A stretch of 64,000 nt of DNA, taken from NCBI GenBank assembly GCA_002482645.1, contig DLGJ01000003.1, positions 1 to 64,000 on the forward strand. The letters run 5' to 3'. The notes below the pieces were generated by a model. It did not search any database. It had not been told where the DNA came from and saw only the letters and a program-made list of their open reading frames with translations. The DNA is from Hyphomicrobiaceae bacterium UBA7697 (GTDB lineage: Bacteria; Pseudomonadota; Alphaproteobacteria; Rhizobiales; Methyloligellaceae). Position numbers and translations under genes: made by a program. Shown in pieces: positions 52,212-60,523 of this stretch (the stretch's first letter is position 1; every line of letters starts with the position of its first letter).

Positions 52212-52662
52212 ATCCGCCGGCAAAGCCCGCGGTCGCAAAGATCGTCATGTATTCGCTTGCGGGAATCGATTGCGCCGGCCCTTCGAGCGCGGCGCCTGCC
52301 AGGAGCGGAATCGCCGCGAGCGATGCCCCGCCCGCAAGGACGTAATACATCCACGACCGGACATGGAAGATTTCGCCGGTGACGGCCGCGGCCAATGCGG
52401 GCAGCGCCGTCAGGGCCGGCACGACGGTCGCGACGAAGACGGCCGCGCCGAAGGCCATGGCCACGGCGCGGCGGAAGCCAGGGTCTTGAAAGGCTGGGCC
52501 CTGAAGCACGAAATCCCGGAACATGGGATCGCCGGCGGCAAGCGCCTGGAGCTCCTCACCGGCCCATATCCCGCCCAGGGAGAACAGCACCGCCAGCGCG
52601 ACGCACGCGGCGACGGCGAACGCGGCCAGAACGACAAGGCTGCGCCACAGTATCCGTCCCAT
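52177..52662 (-). CDS. Small integral membrane protein
   Basis: A 161-residue protein of mostly hydrophobic segments: RSLVVLAAFAVAACVALAVL, VAMAFGAAVFVATVVPALTA, SWMYYVLAGGASLAAIPLLA and YMTIFATAGFAGGFIYWLLA. This gives about four helices in the inner membrane. I recognise no named family. The start at 52662 is chosen because upstream frame is polar and overlaps the 18-bp repeats; the following spacer to 52782 holds those repeats. Confidence 0.7.
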   Translation of the reverse strand: MGRILWRSLVVLAAFAVAACVALAVLFSLGGIWAGEELQALAAGDPMFRDFVLQGPAFQDPGFRRAVAMAFGAAVFVATVVPALTALPALAAAVTGEIFHVRSWMYYVLAGGASLAAIPLLAGAALEGPAQSIPASEYMTIFATAGFAGGFIYWLLAGRGA

Positions 52663-52698
52663 CAGCGCGCGCCTTTCCCACAAGTCCCGCTGAGCTTC

Positions 52699-52752
52699 GA
52701 CATTGGCCAGGCTATCGACATTGGCCGGACAATCGGGATGGGCCGGACTATA
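52699..52752. repeat. Three tandem 18-bp repeats
   Basis: GACATTGGCCAGGCTATC (52699-52716), GACATTGGCCGGACAATC (52717-52734) and GGGATGGGCCGGACTATA (52735-52752) share the ATTGGCC(A/G)G core. They sit in the divergent spacer between the membrane-protein gene and the DsbA-family gene, 31 bases before the latter's start. Confidence 0.8.
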
Positions 52753-52782
52753 GAGGACGATCGAAGACGGGAGGGAGCGGTC

Positions 52783-53376
52783 ATGACGGCCATCGAGTTC
52801 TGGTACGAGTTCGCGAGCACCTATTCCTATCCGGCGGCCATGCGGATCGAGCGCATGGCCGAGGCGGAAGGCGTTTCGTTGCGGTGGCGTCCCTTCCTTC
52901 TCGGCCCGATCTTCAAGGAACTCGGCTGGAACGATTCGCCGTTCAACATCTACCCCGCCAAGGGGCGCTATATGTGGCGCGATTTCGAACGCGTCTGCGC
53001 CGATGACGGGATCCCGCTCAAGCTGCCGCCCGTGCGCTTTCCGCAAAACGGGGTGAAGGCCGCACGTCTTGCGTTGGTGGGCGAGCGGGACGGCTGGACG
53101 CCCGCCTTTACACGCGCTGTCTATCGCGCGAACTATGCCGAGCAGCGGGACATCTCGGACGACGAGACGCTGCGCGCGATTCTCGGCGTGCTCGGCGCGG
53201 ATGCGGATGGGGCCATGGCGGCGGCGAAGTCGCCGGAGATCAAGGAGGCTCTGTTCGCCCAGACGGCCGATGCGAAGACGCGCGGCATTTTCGGCGCCCC
53301 GACCTTCACGGCGGGCGATGAAATGTTCTGGGGCAACGACCGGCTGGAGATGGCGCTGCGCTGGGCGAAGCAATAA
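52783..53376 (+). CDS. DsbA-family 2-hydroxychromene-2-carboxylate isomerase-like protein
   Basis: A 197-residue thioredoxin-fold protein of the HCCA isomerase/kappa GST type. The N-terminus IEFWYEFASTYSYPAAMRIE carries the Ser-containing active-site position used by these isomerases instead of the CxxC motif. GIFGAPTFTAGDEMFWGNDR is the conserved C-terminal part with the cis-Pro. Such enzymes use glutathione in aromatic or xenobiotic breakdown, but no degradation genes adjoin it. The start ATG follows GGGAGGGAG, a strong ribosome-binding site. Confidence 0.88.
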   Translation: MTAIEFWYEFASTYSYPAAMRIERMAEAEGVSLRWRPFLLGPIFKELGWNDSPFNIYPAKGRYMWRDFERVCADDGIPLKLPPVRFPQNGVKAARLALVGERDGWTPAFTRAVYRANYAEQRDISDDETLRAILGVLGADADGAMAAAKSPEIKEALFAQTADAKTRGIFGAPTFTAGDEMFWGNDRLEMALRWAKQ

Positions 53377-53380
53377 GCGG

Positions 53381-53941
53381 CTAGGACCGGTCCGCCAGCC
53401 AGGCGGCGACATCGCTCGCATTCCGTTCAGGCGGAAACACCGGGTAGAATACGTGTTCGATGGCGTTGTCCCGAACGATTAGCGTCAGCCGCTTGATGAG
53501 GCGCATTCCGTCCACCTCGAAGGTGGGAAGGCGCACGGCATCGGCGAAGGCGAACGCCGCGTCGCTCAGGACTTCAAAGGGCAGATGAAGGCGCGCGGCC
53601 ATCTCGCGCTGATAAGCGGTGTCCTGGGTGCTGAGGCCAAAGACGCGCGCGCCGTAGCGGGCAAGGTCCGCGGCATGATCCCGGAAAGCGCAGGATTGCG
53701 GCGTGCAGCCCCGCGCTCCGGGGATAGCGTCCCACCCCGTCGGCAGCGGTTCGCCAGGCACGCCCGTGCGCGGGTAGCAATAAAGGACGGTGCGGCCCGG
53801 CCCTAGCCGAGAGAGATCCACGCTGCGCCCTTCCGTGGACACGAGCGCGATGTCCGGCATCGCCGTGCCTGGCACGTGGTTGCAGGCGCCGTCGTCGACC
53901 GGTTGCGGGAGATCGGCCGGAAGGTCGTGCAGCCCGCTCAA
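53381..53941 (-). CDS. Peroxiredoxin/redoxin-family protein
   Basis: A 186-residue thioredoxin-fold protein. The active-site region is GARGCTPQSCAFRDHAADL, with the CTPQSC arrangement seen in a subgroup of alphaproteobacterial peroxiredoxins, and the N-terminus SGLHDLPADLPQPVDDGACN. It probably reduces peroxides in the cytosol. The TTG at 53941 overlaps the rlmN stop in a TTGA, and the conserved N-terminus begins there, so I prefer it over internal ATGs. It lies directly downstream of rlmN. Confidence 0.8.
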   Translation of the reverse strand: MSGLHDLPADLPQPVDDGACNHVPGTAMPDIALVSTEGRSVDLSRLGPGRTVLYCYPRTGVPGEPLPTGWDAIPGARGCTPQSCAFRDHAADLARYGARVFGLSTQDTAYQREMAARLHLPFEVLSDAAFAFADAVRLPTFEVDGMRLIKRLTLIVRDNAIEHVFYPVFPPERNASDVAAWLADRS

Positions 53942-55125
53942 GCGGGGGCCCCGCCGAGACGCTCGGAGGCGCGCTGCTTCAGGCTGGCGCTTTTGAGCTG
54001 GCCGCAGGCGGCCATGATGTCGCGGCCTCGGGGGCTGCGCACGGGGCTGGCGTAGCCGGCCCGGTTCACGACCTCGGCGAATTTCTCGATCTGCTCCCAG
54101 TCCGAACATTCATAGGGCGCGCCGGGCCAGGGATTGAACGGAATGAGATTGATCTTCGCCGGGATCTTGGCGAGCAGTTTCACGAGCGCTTTGGCATCGG
54201 CGATGGAGTCGTTGACGCCTTTGAGCATCACATATTCGAAGGTGATGCGCTTCGCATTGGACAGGCCGGGATAGGCGCGGCAGGCGTCCAGCAACGCGCG
54301 GATCGGCCATTTCTTGTTGATCGGCACCAGCTCGTCGCGCAGCGTGTCGCGCACCGCATGCAGCGAGATCGCGAGCATCGTGCCGGCCTCGTCCCCCCAG
54401 CGCGGAATCTCCGGCACGATGCCGGAGGTGGACAGGGTGATGCGCCGTTTCGAGATGGATAGGCCCGCGCCGTCGGCGGCAATGGCGCACGCGTCGCGCA
54501 CATTGTCGAAATTGTACAGCGGCTCGCCCATGCCCATGAGAACCACATTGGTGATTTTGCGCGCGCCCGAGGGCAGGCCCGCCGGGTCGTCCGGCACGGC
54601 GCCCGGCCAGTCGCCGATACGGTCGCGGGCCAGCATGATCTGTCCGACGATCTCGCGCGCGGTGAGGTTCCGGACGAGGCGCTGCGTGCCCGTATGGCAG
54701 AAGGTGCAGTTGAGCGTGCAACCGACCTGGCTCGAGATGCACAGCGTGCCGCGATCCTCCTCCGGGATGTAGACCGTCTCAACGTCCTTGCCGTCGGCAA
54801 GGCGCAAGAGCCATTTCCGGGTTCCATCGACCGAGACCTGCTCGGAGACGATCTCTGGGCGGTCGAGCGAGAACCGTGCGGCGAGCGTCTGACGCAGGTC
54901 CTTGGCCACGTCGGTCATGTGGTCGAACGAGGTCGCGCCCCGGACATAGATCCAGCCCCAAAGCTGGCTCACCCGCATGCGCAGCTGCCGCTCGGGAACG
55001 CCGATCGAGGCAAGCCGCTCCCCTAGGGCCTCGCGGCCAAGCCCGGCAAGGCTCTCGCGGGTCGCGCCCTCGACCGTGGCGGTCCGCGGATCGACGAGCG
55101 CCGTCGTTGTCATGGTTCGTTGCAT
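53938..55125 (-). CDS. rlmN: 23S rRNA/tRNA adenine C2-methyltransferase RlmN
   Basis: A 395-residue radical SAM enzyme methylating A2503 of 23S rRNA and A37 of some tRNAs. The radical SAM cysteines are in SQVGCTLNCTFCHTGTQ, and VVLMGMGEPLYNFDNV follows. The C-terminal DIMAACGQL supplies the second catalytic Cys. The N-terminal accessory domain is present (LRMRVSQLWGWIYVRGATSF). The start could be 55125 or 55113. It is followed upstream by a 15-bp tandem repeat array and downstream overlaps the peroxiredoxin. Confidence 0.96.
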   Translation of the reverse strand: MQRTMTTTALVDPRTATVEGATRESLAGLGREALGERLASIGVPERQLRMRVSQLWGWIYVRGATSFDHMTDVAKDLRQTLAARFSLDRPEIVSEQVSVDGTRKWLLRLADGKDVETVYIPEEDRGTLCISSQVGCTLNCTFCHTGTQRLVRNLTAREIVGQIMLARDRIGDWPGAVPDDPAGLPSGARKITNVVLMGMGEPLYNFDNVRDACAIAADGAGLSISKRRITLSTSGIVPEIPRWGDEAGTMLAISLHAVRDTLRDELVPINKKWPIRALLDACRAYPGLSNAKRITFEYVMLKGVNDSIADAKALVKLLAKIPAKINLIPFNPWPGAPYECSDWEQIEKFAEVVNRAGYASPVRSPRGRDIMAACGQLKSASLKQRASERLGGAPA

Positions 55126-55152
55126 GGTCGGCCTCTCATATCACGAGGCAGG

Positions 55153-55242
55153 CCGGAAATGCCAAGGAACGTAGTACAAGGAACCTCATGCCAAGAGACC
55201 TCATGCCAAGGGACCTAAACACAAGCGACCTAATACAAGGGC
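55153..55242. repeat. Array of imperfect 15-bp tandem repeats between rlmN and the IalB gene
   Basis: Clear units are ACCTCATGCCAAGAG (55183-55197), ACCTCATGCCAAGGG (55198-55212), ACCTAAACACAAGCG (55213-55227) and ACCTAATACAAGGGC (55228-55242), with two more degenerate copies just before (from about 55153). All share an A/C-rich ...CAAG core. The array is a small minisatellite in the spacer. A plus-strand frame through it would give an LMPRD-type peptide but is not supported as a gene. Confidence 0.8.
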
Positions 55243-55295
55243 CCGCGATCTCTCACGAGGCCTTGTGGCTCAGGAACATCGCCTGGCGAAGGACT

Positions 55296-55808
55296 CTAAC
55301 CGGCGTCCGCGGCGCATTCCTTGGCGATCCGTTCGAGAGCATCGGTCGTTCCGCTCAAGGAATAGGTGTCGGTCGTATTGGTGCCGCGCGCCGACCGGCC
55401 CTTGACGGCCATTGTGGTTCCGGACTTCAGGGCCGCGACGAGCTTGGCCTCGTCTTCCGGCTTCTCGACGAAGGCGCCCTCGTCCTTGGTGAAGAGTTCG
55501 AACTCGGTCTTGTCGATCGTCACCGTCACCTTGCCGCCGGGCGGGAAGGGATATCCCATCTTCACGCTGATCTCGCCGGTGATTTTGTCGGCCGGATAGT
55601 TCGACACATAGAAGTAGATCGGACCGCGCCGCACGTTCTTCGGCAAGGAACTGCGCGGCTGCGAAACCGCGAAGCAAACCTTTGGACTGCCTTGCGAGAC
55701 ATAGGCGGCCCAATCGTTGAACTTTTGCAAAAGCTTCACTTCCTGCGCAAAGGCGGACGTCGCGCTGAACGCCACCATCACGCAAGCCGCTAGAACGGCT
55801 CGGCGCAT
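55296..55808 (-). CDS. Invasion-associated locus B (IalB) family protein
   Basis: A 170-residue secreted protein. The signal peptide RRAVLAACVMVAFSATSAFA is cleaved near AFAQE. The mature domain has FNDWAAYVSQGSPKVCFAVS, FYVSNYPADKITGEISVKMG and IAKECAADAG, all typical of IalB, with two cysteines likely forming a disulfide. The family is periplasmic and associated with host interaction in Bartonella, but is widespread in environmental Hyphomicrobiales where its role is not known. The start at 55808 is favoured because the signal peptide begins there. Confidence 0.9.
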   Translation of the reverse strand: MRRAVLAACVMVAFSATSAFAQEVKLLQKFNDWAAYVSQGSPKVCFAVSQPRSSLPKNVRRGPIYFYVSNYPADKITGEISVKMGYPFPPGGKVTVTIDKTEFELFTKDEGAFVEKPEDEAKLVAALKSGTTMAVKGRSARGTNTTDTYSLSGTTDALERIAKECAADAG

Positions 55809-55887
55809 CTCCCAGTTCCCGTCCCCGTGTCGTGAGTAGACCTTACGCATGAATGAGTTGCAGTCTTCCCTAGTTCAGGCCCCGAGG

Positions 55888-56418
55888 TCAACCCTGCCTC
55901 CGGCGGCGTTTCGGTTGGCCCTGTATGTGGGGCGCAAGTTCGACGGCCTCGCTCCCTTGGCTGACAGGGCGGGGCGCAAAACGCCCCAATGTCCGAACCC
56001 GGTCATACATCACGATGGCGCCTGCTGTCGCGACATTCAGCGAAAAATTCGTCGGAATGCGAATCAGATGGTCGCAGCGCGCGGCCATCTCTTTGCTCAG
56101 TACGCCCCGTTCCGGTCCCAGCACGTAGGCGCAGCGCAATGGATGCGGAAAACTCGGCAAATCGGTGGCGCCGTCGAGAATTTCGATTCCGACGAGGCTG
56201 CAGCCCTTGGGGAGTTGCAGTTCATCGGCGCTCATCCAGTGAAAGACGGGCAGGTGATTGTCCGCCTTGGAGGTATCGGACCGCATTTCGAGAGCCCGGT
56301 CGTCTGCGCCGACGGTAAAGGCGAAGCTCGCCCCGAAGGCGTTGGCCGACCGCAACAGGCCGCCGAGATTGACCGACTTCGAGATGCCTTCGGCACCCAC
56401 GCCGAAATAGCCGCGCAT
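55888..56418 (-). CDS. SpoU/TrmH-family RNA 2'-O-methyltransferase
   Basis: A 176-residue SPOUT methyltransferase. It begins MRGYFGVGAEGISKSVNLGG, followed by LLRSANAFGASFAFTVGADD, the conserved N/R motif, then YVLGPERGVLSKEMAARCDH and LIRIPTNFSLNVATAGAIVM, which form the knot with the SAM-binding site. The target nucleotide in tRNA or rRNA cannot be assigned. An in-frame ATG at 56499 would add 27 residues with no family match. The gene diverges from the quinone oxidoreductase gene. Confidence 0.85.
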   Translation of the reverse strand: MRGYFGVGAEGISKSVNLGGLLRSANAFGASFAFTVGADDRALEMRSDTSKADNHLPVFHWMSADELQLPKGCSLVGIEILDGATDLPSFPHPLRCAYVLGPERGVLSKEMAARCDHLIRIPTNFSLNVATAGAIVMYDRVRTLGRFAPRPVSQGSEAVELAPHIQGQPKRRRRQG

Positions 56419-56627
56419 ATTTTGGGCGGGAGATTTCACCGGTTCTGTTTGCCACAGGGGCGCGCGCGGCAAAAGTCCGTTCCGCAAGGACATTGGCATA
56501 CGTGTTTGGCATAGGTCTTTCGCCTGATGGGCGCCTGCGGCAAAAGGTTGGGCGATAAGGCCGGGCAGCCTGCGGCGGCATCGGATAAAGTCCGCCGATT
56601 CGTGAAACGATACCCGGGAGCGGCCCC

Positions 56628-57608
56628 ATGCGTGCTGTCCAGTTCAACGAGTTCGCCGGAATCGACGCGCTGCGCCTCGAGACGGTCGCCGATCCGGTGC
56701 CGGCGGCAGGGGAAGTGCTCGTCAAGGTCACGGCGGTCGGGCTGAACTTCTTCGACACGCTGGTGCTGCGGGACAAATATCAGTTCACGCCGCGACTGCC
56801 GTCCTCGCCCGGCGGCGAGATCGCGGGCGTGGTGGAGGCTCTGGGCGACGGCGTTACCGGCTTCGGCATCGGTGAGCGCGTCATGGCCTATGTCGGCGGA
56901 AATGGCTGCCGGGAACGTCTTGCGATCAAAGCTTCGAGCGCCATACCCATCCCGGATGGCGTTGGCGACGACGTGGCGGCGGGTGTGTCGATCACCTACG
57001 GAACGGCGATGCACGGCTTCAAGGACCGGGCGAAACTACGTCCCGGCGAAACCGTGGCGGTGCTCGGGGCGGCGGGCGGCGCGGGGCTGGCGGCGGTCGA
57101 GATCGCCAAGCTGATGGGCGCGCGCGTGATCGCCGTCGCATCGTCCGCCGGGAAAGTCGCACTCGCCAAGCAGCACGGGGCGGATGAGGGCATCGACTAC
57201 ACGCAGGACGATCTCAAGACGGCGTTGAAGGCACGCACCGCGCCGCGCGGGCTCGACGTGCTTTACGATTGCGTCGGCGGGGACTCGGCCGAGCCGTCCT
57301 TGCGGGCGCTTGGGTGGAAGGGCCGTTATCTCGTCATCGGGTTTGCGTCCGGCGACATACCGCGAATCCCGCTGAATCTCGTGCTGCTCAAAGGCTGCGA
57401 CGTTCTCGGTGTGTTTTGGACGGCGTTCGTCGACCGCGAGCCGGAGGCCCATCGCGCCAACACGCTGCAGGTCTTGAATTGGTGCCGGGATGGGAAGCTC
57501 GCGCCTCACATCCACGGAACGTTTCCGCTCGCCGAGACCGCGCAAGCGCTGAGGCTCATCCAAGAGCGTAAGGCCAATGGAAAGGTGATCGTGCGCCCGC
57601 AAGAATAG
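56628..57608 (+). CDS. Zinc-independent NADPH:quinone oxidoreductase family protein
   Basis: A 326-residue medium-chain dehydrogenase/reductase of the Qor type. The N-terminal domain has VKVTAVGLNFFDTLVLRDKY and PGGEIAGVVEALGDGVTGF; the Rossmann domain has VLGAAGGAGLAAVEIAKLMG. It lacks the zinc-binding cysteines of classic alcohol dehydrogenases. The C-terminal LIQERKANGKVIVRP is typical. The substrate is unknown, and it probably reduces quinones or enones with NADPH. A possible start region lies 200 bases after the divergent SpoU gene. Confidence 0.88.
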   Translation: MRAVQFNEFAGIDALRLETVADPVPAAGEVLVKVTAVGLNFFDTLVLRDKYQFTPRLPSSPGGEIAGVVEALGDGVTGFGIGERVMAYVGGNGCRERLAIKASSAIPIPDGVGDDVAAGVSITYGTAMHGFKDRAKLRPGETVAVLGAAGGAGLAAVEIAKLMGARVIAVASSAGKVALAKQHGADEGIDYTQDDLKTALKARTAPRGLDVLYDCVGGDSAEPSLRALGWKGRYLVIGFASGDIPRIPLNLVLLKGCDVLGVFWTAFVDREPEAHRANTLQVLNWCRDGKLAPHIHGTFPLAETAQALRLIQERKANGKVIVRPQE

Positions 57609-57634
57609 ACGGGCGTAAGCGAACCGCCCGCGCG

Positions 57635-58036
57635 TTAGCTCCGCGCCGGCAGTTCCTTGTCGAGGGTCCGCGCCGCCGCCGCCCGGTGGACCGGCGTGAT
57701 GCTGGACGACACGAGACCGACCACGGCGGTCAGAAGCGCCATGTCGTCGGCGAAGCCGAGCCCCGCGACAATGTCGGGAACGAGATCGATGGGCATGATG
57801 AAATAGGCGAGCGCCGCAAGCAGCATGCCCCGCACGCGCATGGGTGTGGCGGGATCCATCGCGCAGTAATAGGCCGCGACGAGATCCTCGACGAAAGGCA
57901 CGTTGCCTGCCACGCGTTTGAGCTTGGTCCAAAAGTCCCGGCGAACCTTTTGTTCCCGTTCCGAGAGCGTATCCATCGACATCTCCCGTCCCATGGCAGC
58001 CTCACGGAGGCCGGCCGCGTCGTCGAATACCGTCAT
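57635..58036 (-). CDS. YkvA-family protein (DUF1232)
   Basis: A 133-residue protein. The DUF1232 core is MLLAALAYFIMPIDLVPDIV followed by AGLGFADDMALLTAVVGLVS, with the DLVPD...DD motif. It has one or two hydrophobic stretches and is probably at the membrane. The function is unknown. The start at 58036 (MTVFDDAAGLREAAM) is preferred to 58072. It faces the phosphatase gene. Confidence 0.85.
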   Translation of the reverse strand: MTVFDDAAGLREAAMGREMSMDTLSEREQKVRRDFWTKLKRVAGNVPFVEDLVAAYYCAMDPATPMRVRGMLLAALAYFIMPIDLVPDIVAGLGFADDMALLTAVVGLVSSSITPVHRAAAARTLDKELPARS

Positions 58037-58158
58037 TTCAGCTGCCTTTCCGTTTGGCGTTGGGGCACACAAGTCTGTTCTTAAATGGGGTGCGGAAGCC
58101 CTTTTCTCAAGAGCGAGAGGCTGCTTGCGCGCGTGCGCCTCCCATGCAATGGAGCGCC

Positions 58159-58683
58159 ATGGCTACGCATGAGACACGTCATCCGGGCGCGATCCGGCAC
58201 AGACTTCTCTTTGCCTGTCTCGGAAATATCTGCCGCTCGCCGATGGCGGAGGGCGTGTTCCGGCGCGTGGCCGAGGATGCGGGCCAAGCCCATCTCTTCG
58301 AGATCGATTCGGCCGGCATGGGCGATTGGCACAAGGGCCAGGCGCCCGACCACCGGGCTCAGAAGGCGGCGCTGTCGCGCGGCGTGGACATCTCTGGTCA
58401 GTCCGCGCGCAAGGTCGAACTCGAGGATTTCGAGGAATTCGATCTGATCCTCGCCATGGACGGATCGAACATTTCCGATCTCTACGAGATCGCGCCCCAT
58501 GCGGCCCGCCACAAGATCCGCCGCTTTCTCGACTTCGCGCCGCATCTGGACGAGGACGACGTGCCCGATCCCTATTATGGCGGAGAAGAGGGCTTCGACC
58601 ACGCGCTCGATCTGATCGAAGCCGCCGCGAAGGGGTTGCTTGCCGAGCTCGCACGCGAACGCGAGGCGACGGAAAAAGGTTAG
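58159..58683 (+). CDS. Low-molecular-weight protein-tyrosine phosphatase
   Basis: A 174-residue phosphatase. The P-loop C(X)5R is FACLGNICRSPMAEGVFRR, with the general-acid Asp in DVPDPYYGGEEGFDHALD. The fold and length are standard. Such enzymes often regulate exopolysaccharide synthesis with a tyrosine kinase partner, none of which is adjacent. The ATG at 58159 gives MATHETRHPG; an ATG at 58144 is another choice. It overlaps the thpR stop by four bases. Confidence 0.92.
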   Translation: MATHETRHPGAIRHRLLFACLGNICRSPMAEGVFRRVAEDAGQAHLFEIDSAGMGDWHKGQAPDHRAQKAALSRGVDISGQSARKVELEDFEEFDLILAMDGSNISDLYEIAPHAARHKIRRFLDFAPHLDEDDVPDPYYGGEEGFDHALDLIEAAAKGLLAELAREREATEKG

Positions 58684-59276
58684 CGGTCGATCCAGTGAGC
58701 GTGCGGCCGATCGAATTCGTATCCGCCGAAATAGTCGTCCTCGTCGTCTTCGAGGTCGTAGGCCGCCTCGACGACATAGGGCCCGCCGCCGACCGAGTTG
58801 CGCGAGGAGTACAGCACGAAGCGCGTGACGGGGAAGCTCTCGGAAATCAGGCCGGCATTCTGCAGATAGGCGGCGACCGCATCCGGCCGCGTGCCCCGCA
58901 GACGCGCGATCGTGACGTGCGGCTTGAAGTTCCGCCGTTCCGGCGGAAGACCCGCCACGCGCGCGGCGCCCTCATGGGCGTGCTGCAGCGCTTGAAGCTC
59001 GGGCGATGGCGCGAGCCCGGCGAAAATCGTCCTCGGCTTGTTGCCGCCGAAACTGTCCAGGCCGCTCAGCTTGAGTTCGAAGGGCGAGGAGAGGACTTCG
59101 CCGAGCGCATTCGTGAAGTCCCGGGCCGTGGCTCCGTCGACGTCTCCGGCGAAGCGCAAGGTGAGGTGGTAGTTCTCGGGGTCGATCCAACGGGCGCCGT
59201 GAAGCCCCGCGCGAAGCATCGAAAGCCGGTCGGCGATGCTCCTCGGGATCTCTATTGCGGTGAATAGCCTGGGCAT
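58680..59276 (-). CDS. thpR: RNA 2',3'-cyclic phosphodiesterase (ThpR/LigT)
   Basis: A 198-residue 2H phosphoesterase. The two catalytic motifs are YHLTLRFAGDVDG and PHVTIARLRG. The N-terminus MPRLFTAIEIPRSIADRL is characteristic. The enzyme opens 2',3'-cyclic phosphates at RNA ends and was first named for an RNA ligase activity. The protein is complete, and its C-terminal tail is rich in Asp. The gene is convergent with the phosphatase gene. Confidence 0.93.
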   Translation of the reverse strand: MPRLFTAIEIPRSIADRLSMLRAGLHGARWIDPENYHLTLRFAGDVDGATARDFTNALGEVLSSPFELKLSGLDSFGGNKPRTIFAGLAPSPELQALQHAHEGAARVAGLPPERRNFKPHVTIARLRGTRPDAVAAYLQNAGLISESFPVTRFVLYSSRNSVGGGPYVVEAAYDLEDDEDDYFGGYEFDRPHAHWIDR

Positions 59277-59309
59277 AGCCGAATCAACATGTTGTTGCGA
59301 TTTAGAGTC

Positions 59310-60353
59310 TCAGGGGCAAGGGTTAGGGTAGTCAAGGTGGATCTGGTCGATGTCCTCAAGAACCGCTTCCGGTAGCACGAGCGCCGCGGCGTCGATGTCC
59401 GTTTTCAACTGGTCCATTGTGGTCGCCCCGATGATGACCGAGGTCATGAACGGCCGGGACACCGCGTAGGAGATCGCCATCTGGGAGGGATCGAGCCCGT
59501 GCTTCCGGGCGAGCGCGACATAGGCCGTGATGGCCTGGGGTCCGTGCCCCTTCTCGTAGCGGCCGAGCCGGTTGAACAGAGTCTTGCGGGCTCCCGGCGG
59601 CAGCGCACCGTCTTCGTACTTGCCGGTCAGGTAGCCTTGGCCGAGCGGAGAATAGGCAAGCAGGCTGACCTTCTCCTCATAGGTGATCTCGGACAGTCCG
59701 ACTTCGTAGGTGCGATTGACGAGGTTGAAGCTGTTCTGGATGGAGACGGCGCGCGGCAGGCCGTGCTCCTGCGCCAGCCTCAGAAAGCTCATCACGCCCC
59801 ACGGCGTTTCGTTGGAGAGGCCGACGAAGCGCACCTTGCCGCTCGCGACGAACTCGCCGAGCGTTTCGAGAATCTCGTGAAGCGCGTGGGCGTCGCCGGG
59901 GAGACGCTCGTATTCGAGGCCTTCGAACACCCGCATGGGCCGGTCCGGCCAGTGGAGCTGATAGAGGTCCACATAGTCGGTCCGAAGACGGCGAAGACTC
60001 TTCTCGATCGCGTCGCGCATTTGCGCGGGGCTTTGCCGCGCCAGCATGGGTTCGTCGCGGAGCCAATCGATCACGGTGCTCCGGCCCGCGACTTTCGTCG
60101 CGATCATCACCTTGTCCCTGCTTTTGCGGGAGGCAAGCCAGGTTCCGACGATCGATTCCGTCGCGCCTTGCGTCCGGGCCTTCGGCGGGATCGGGTAGAT
60201 CTCGGCCGCATCGAAGATGTTGATGCCACGCTCGATGGCGTAGTCCATCTGCGCGTGGCCTTCGGCCTCGGTGTTTTGCTCGCCATAGGTCATGGTGCCC
60301 AGCGTCAGCGCGCTGACCTTTACGCCGGTCCGTCCCAGCTCCCGATACTCCAT
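59310..60353 (-). CDS. Aldo-keto reductase (Tas-like)
   Basis: A 347-residue NADPH-dependent reductase of the TIM-barrel AKR superfamily. The N-terminus MEYRELGRTGVKVSALTLGT and the catalytic Asp-Tyr region FDAAEIYPIPPKARTQGATE are typical of the Tas subgroup. KVMIATKVAGRS and YQLHWPDRPMRVFEGLEYER supply the catalytic Lys and His. The substrate is unknown. It is divergent from the Aat-like gene across 170 bases containing a palindrome. Confidence 0.92.
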   Translation of the reverse strand: MEYRELGRTGVKVSALTLGTMTYGEQNTEAEGHAQMDYAIERGINIFDAAEIYPIPPKARTQGATESIVGTWLASRKSRDKVMIATKVAGRSTVIDWLRDEPMLARQSPAQMRDAIEKSLRRLRTDYVDLYQLHWPDRPMRVFEGLEYERLPGDAHALHEILETLGEFVASGKVRFVGLSNETPWGVMSFLRLAQEHGLPRAVSIQNSFNLVNRTYEVGLSEITYEEKVSLLAYSPLGQGYLTGKYEDGALPPGARKTLFNRLGRYEKGHGPQAITAYVALARKHGLDPSQMAISYAVSRPFMTSVIIGATTMDQLKTDIDAAALVLPEAVLEDIDQIHLDYPNPCP

Positions 60354-60379
60354 GAAATCTCCGCTTTTTTAATGGTCAG

Positions 60380-60418
60380 ATGCAGATTTCGTTAAGAATA
60401 ACAGAATGTTATCTGCAT
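60380..60418. promoter_or_regulatory. Nested palindromes in the divergent spacer before the Aat-like gene
   Basis: ATGCAGAT (60380-60387) and ATCTGCAT (60411-60418) form an inverted repeat; inside it ATAACA-GAA-TGTTAT (60398-60412) is a perfect 6-bp palindrome with three central bases. The spacer 60354-60523 serves both the reductase and the Aat-like gene. Its A/T-richness and symmetry fit an operator or promoter, but no regulator is adjacent. Confidence 0.45.
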
Positions 60419-60523
60419 GGCGTCTAACCCGGGTTGTTAAGGACTCCTCCTGTAGAAGGATAAGCCAGATCGACCGGCACACGATTTTCGGCGTTCCGGT
60501 CTCAATTGGGATGGAATGTCCGC

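Noticed and set aside
55153..55242. The 15-bp array considered as a CRISPR array.
   Set aside because: The units are adjacent with no spacers, are too short, and no cas gene is present.
54876..55793. Plus-strand frame reading through the 15-bp repeats as an LMPRD-type peptide repeat.
   Set aside because: It is mostly antisense to rlmN and the IalB gene and starts inside rlmN, so the repeat peptide is a by-product of the 15-bp period.
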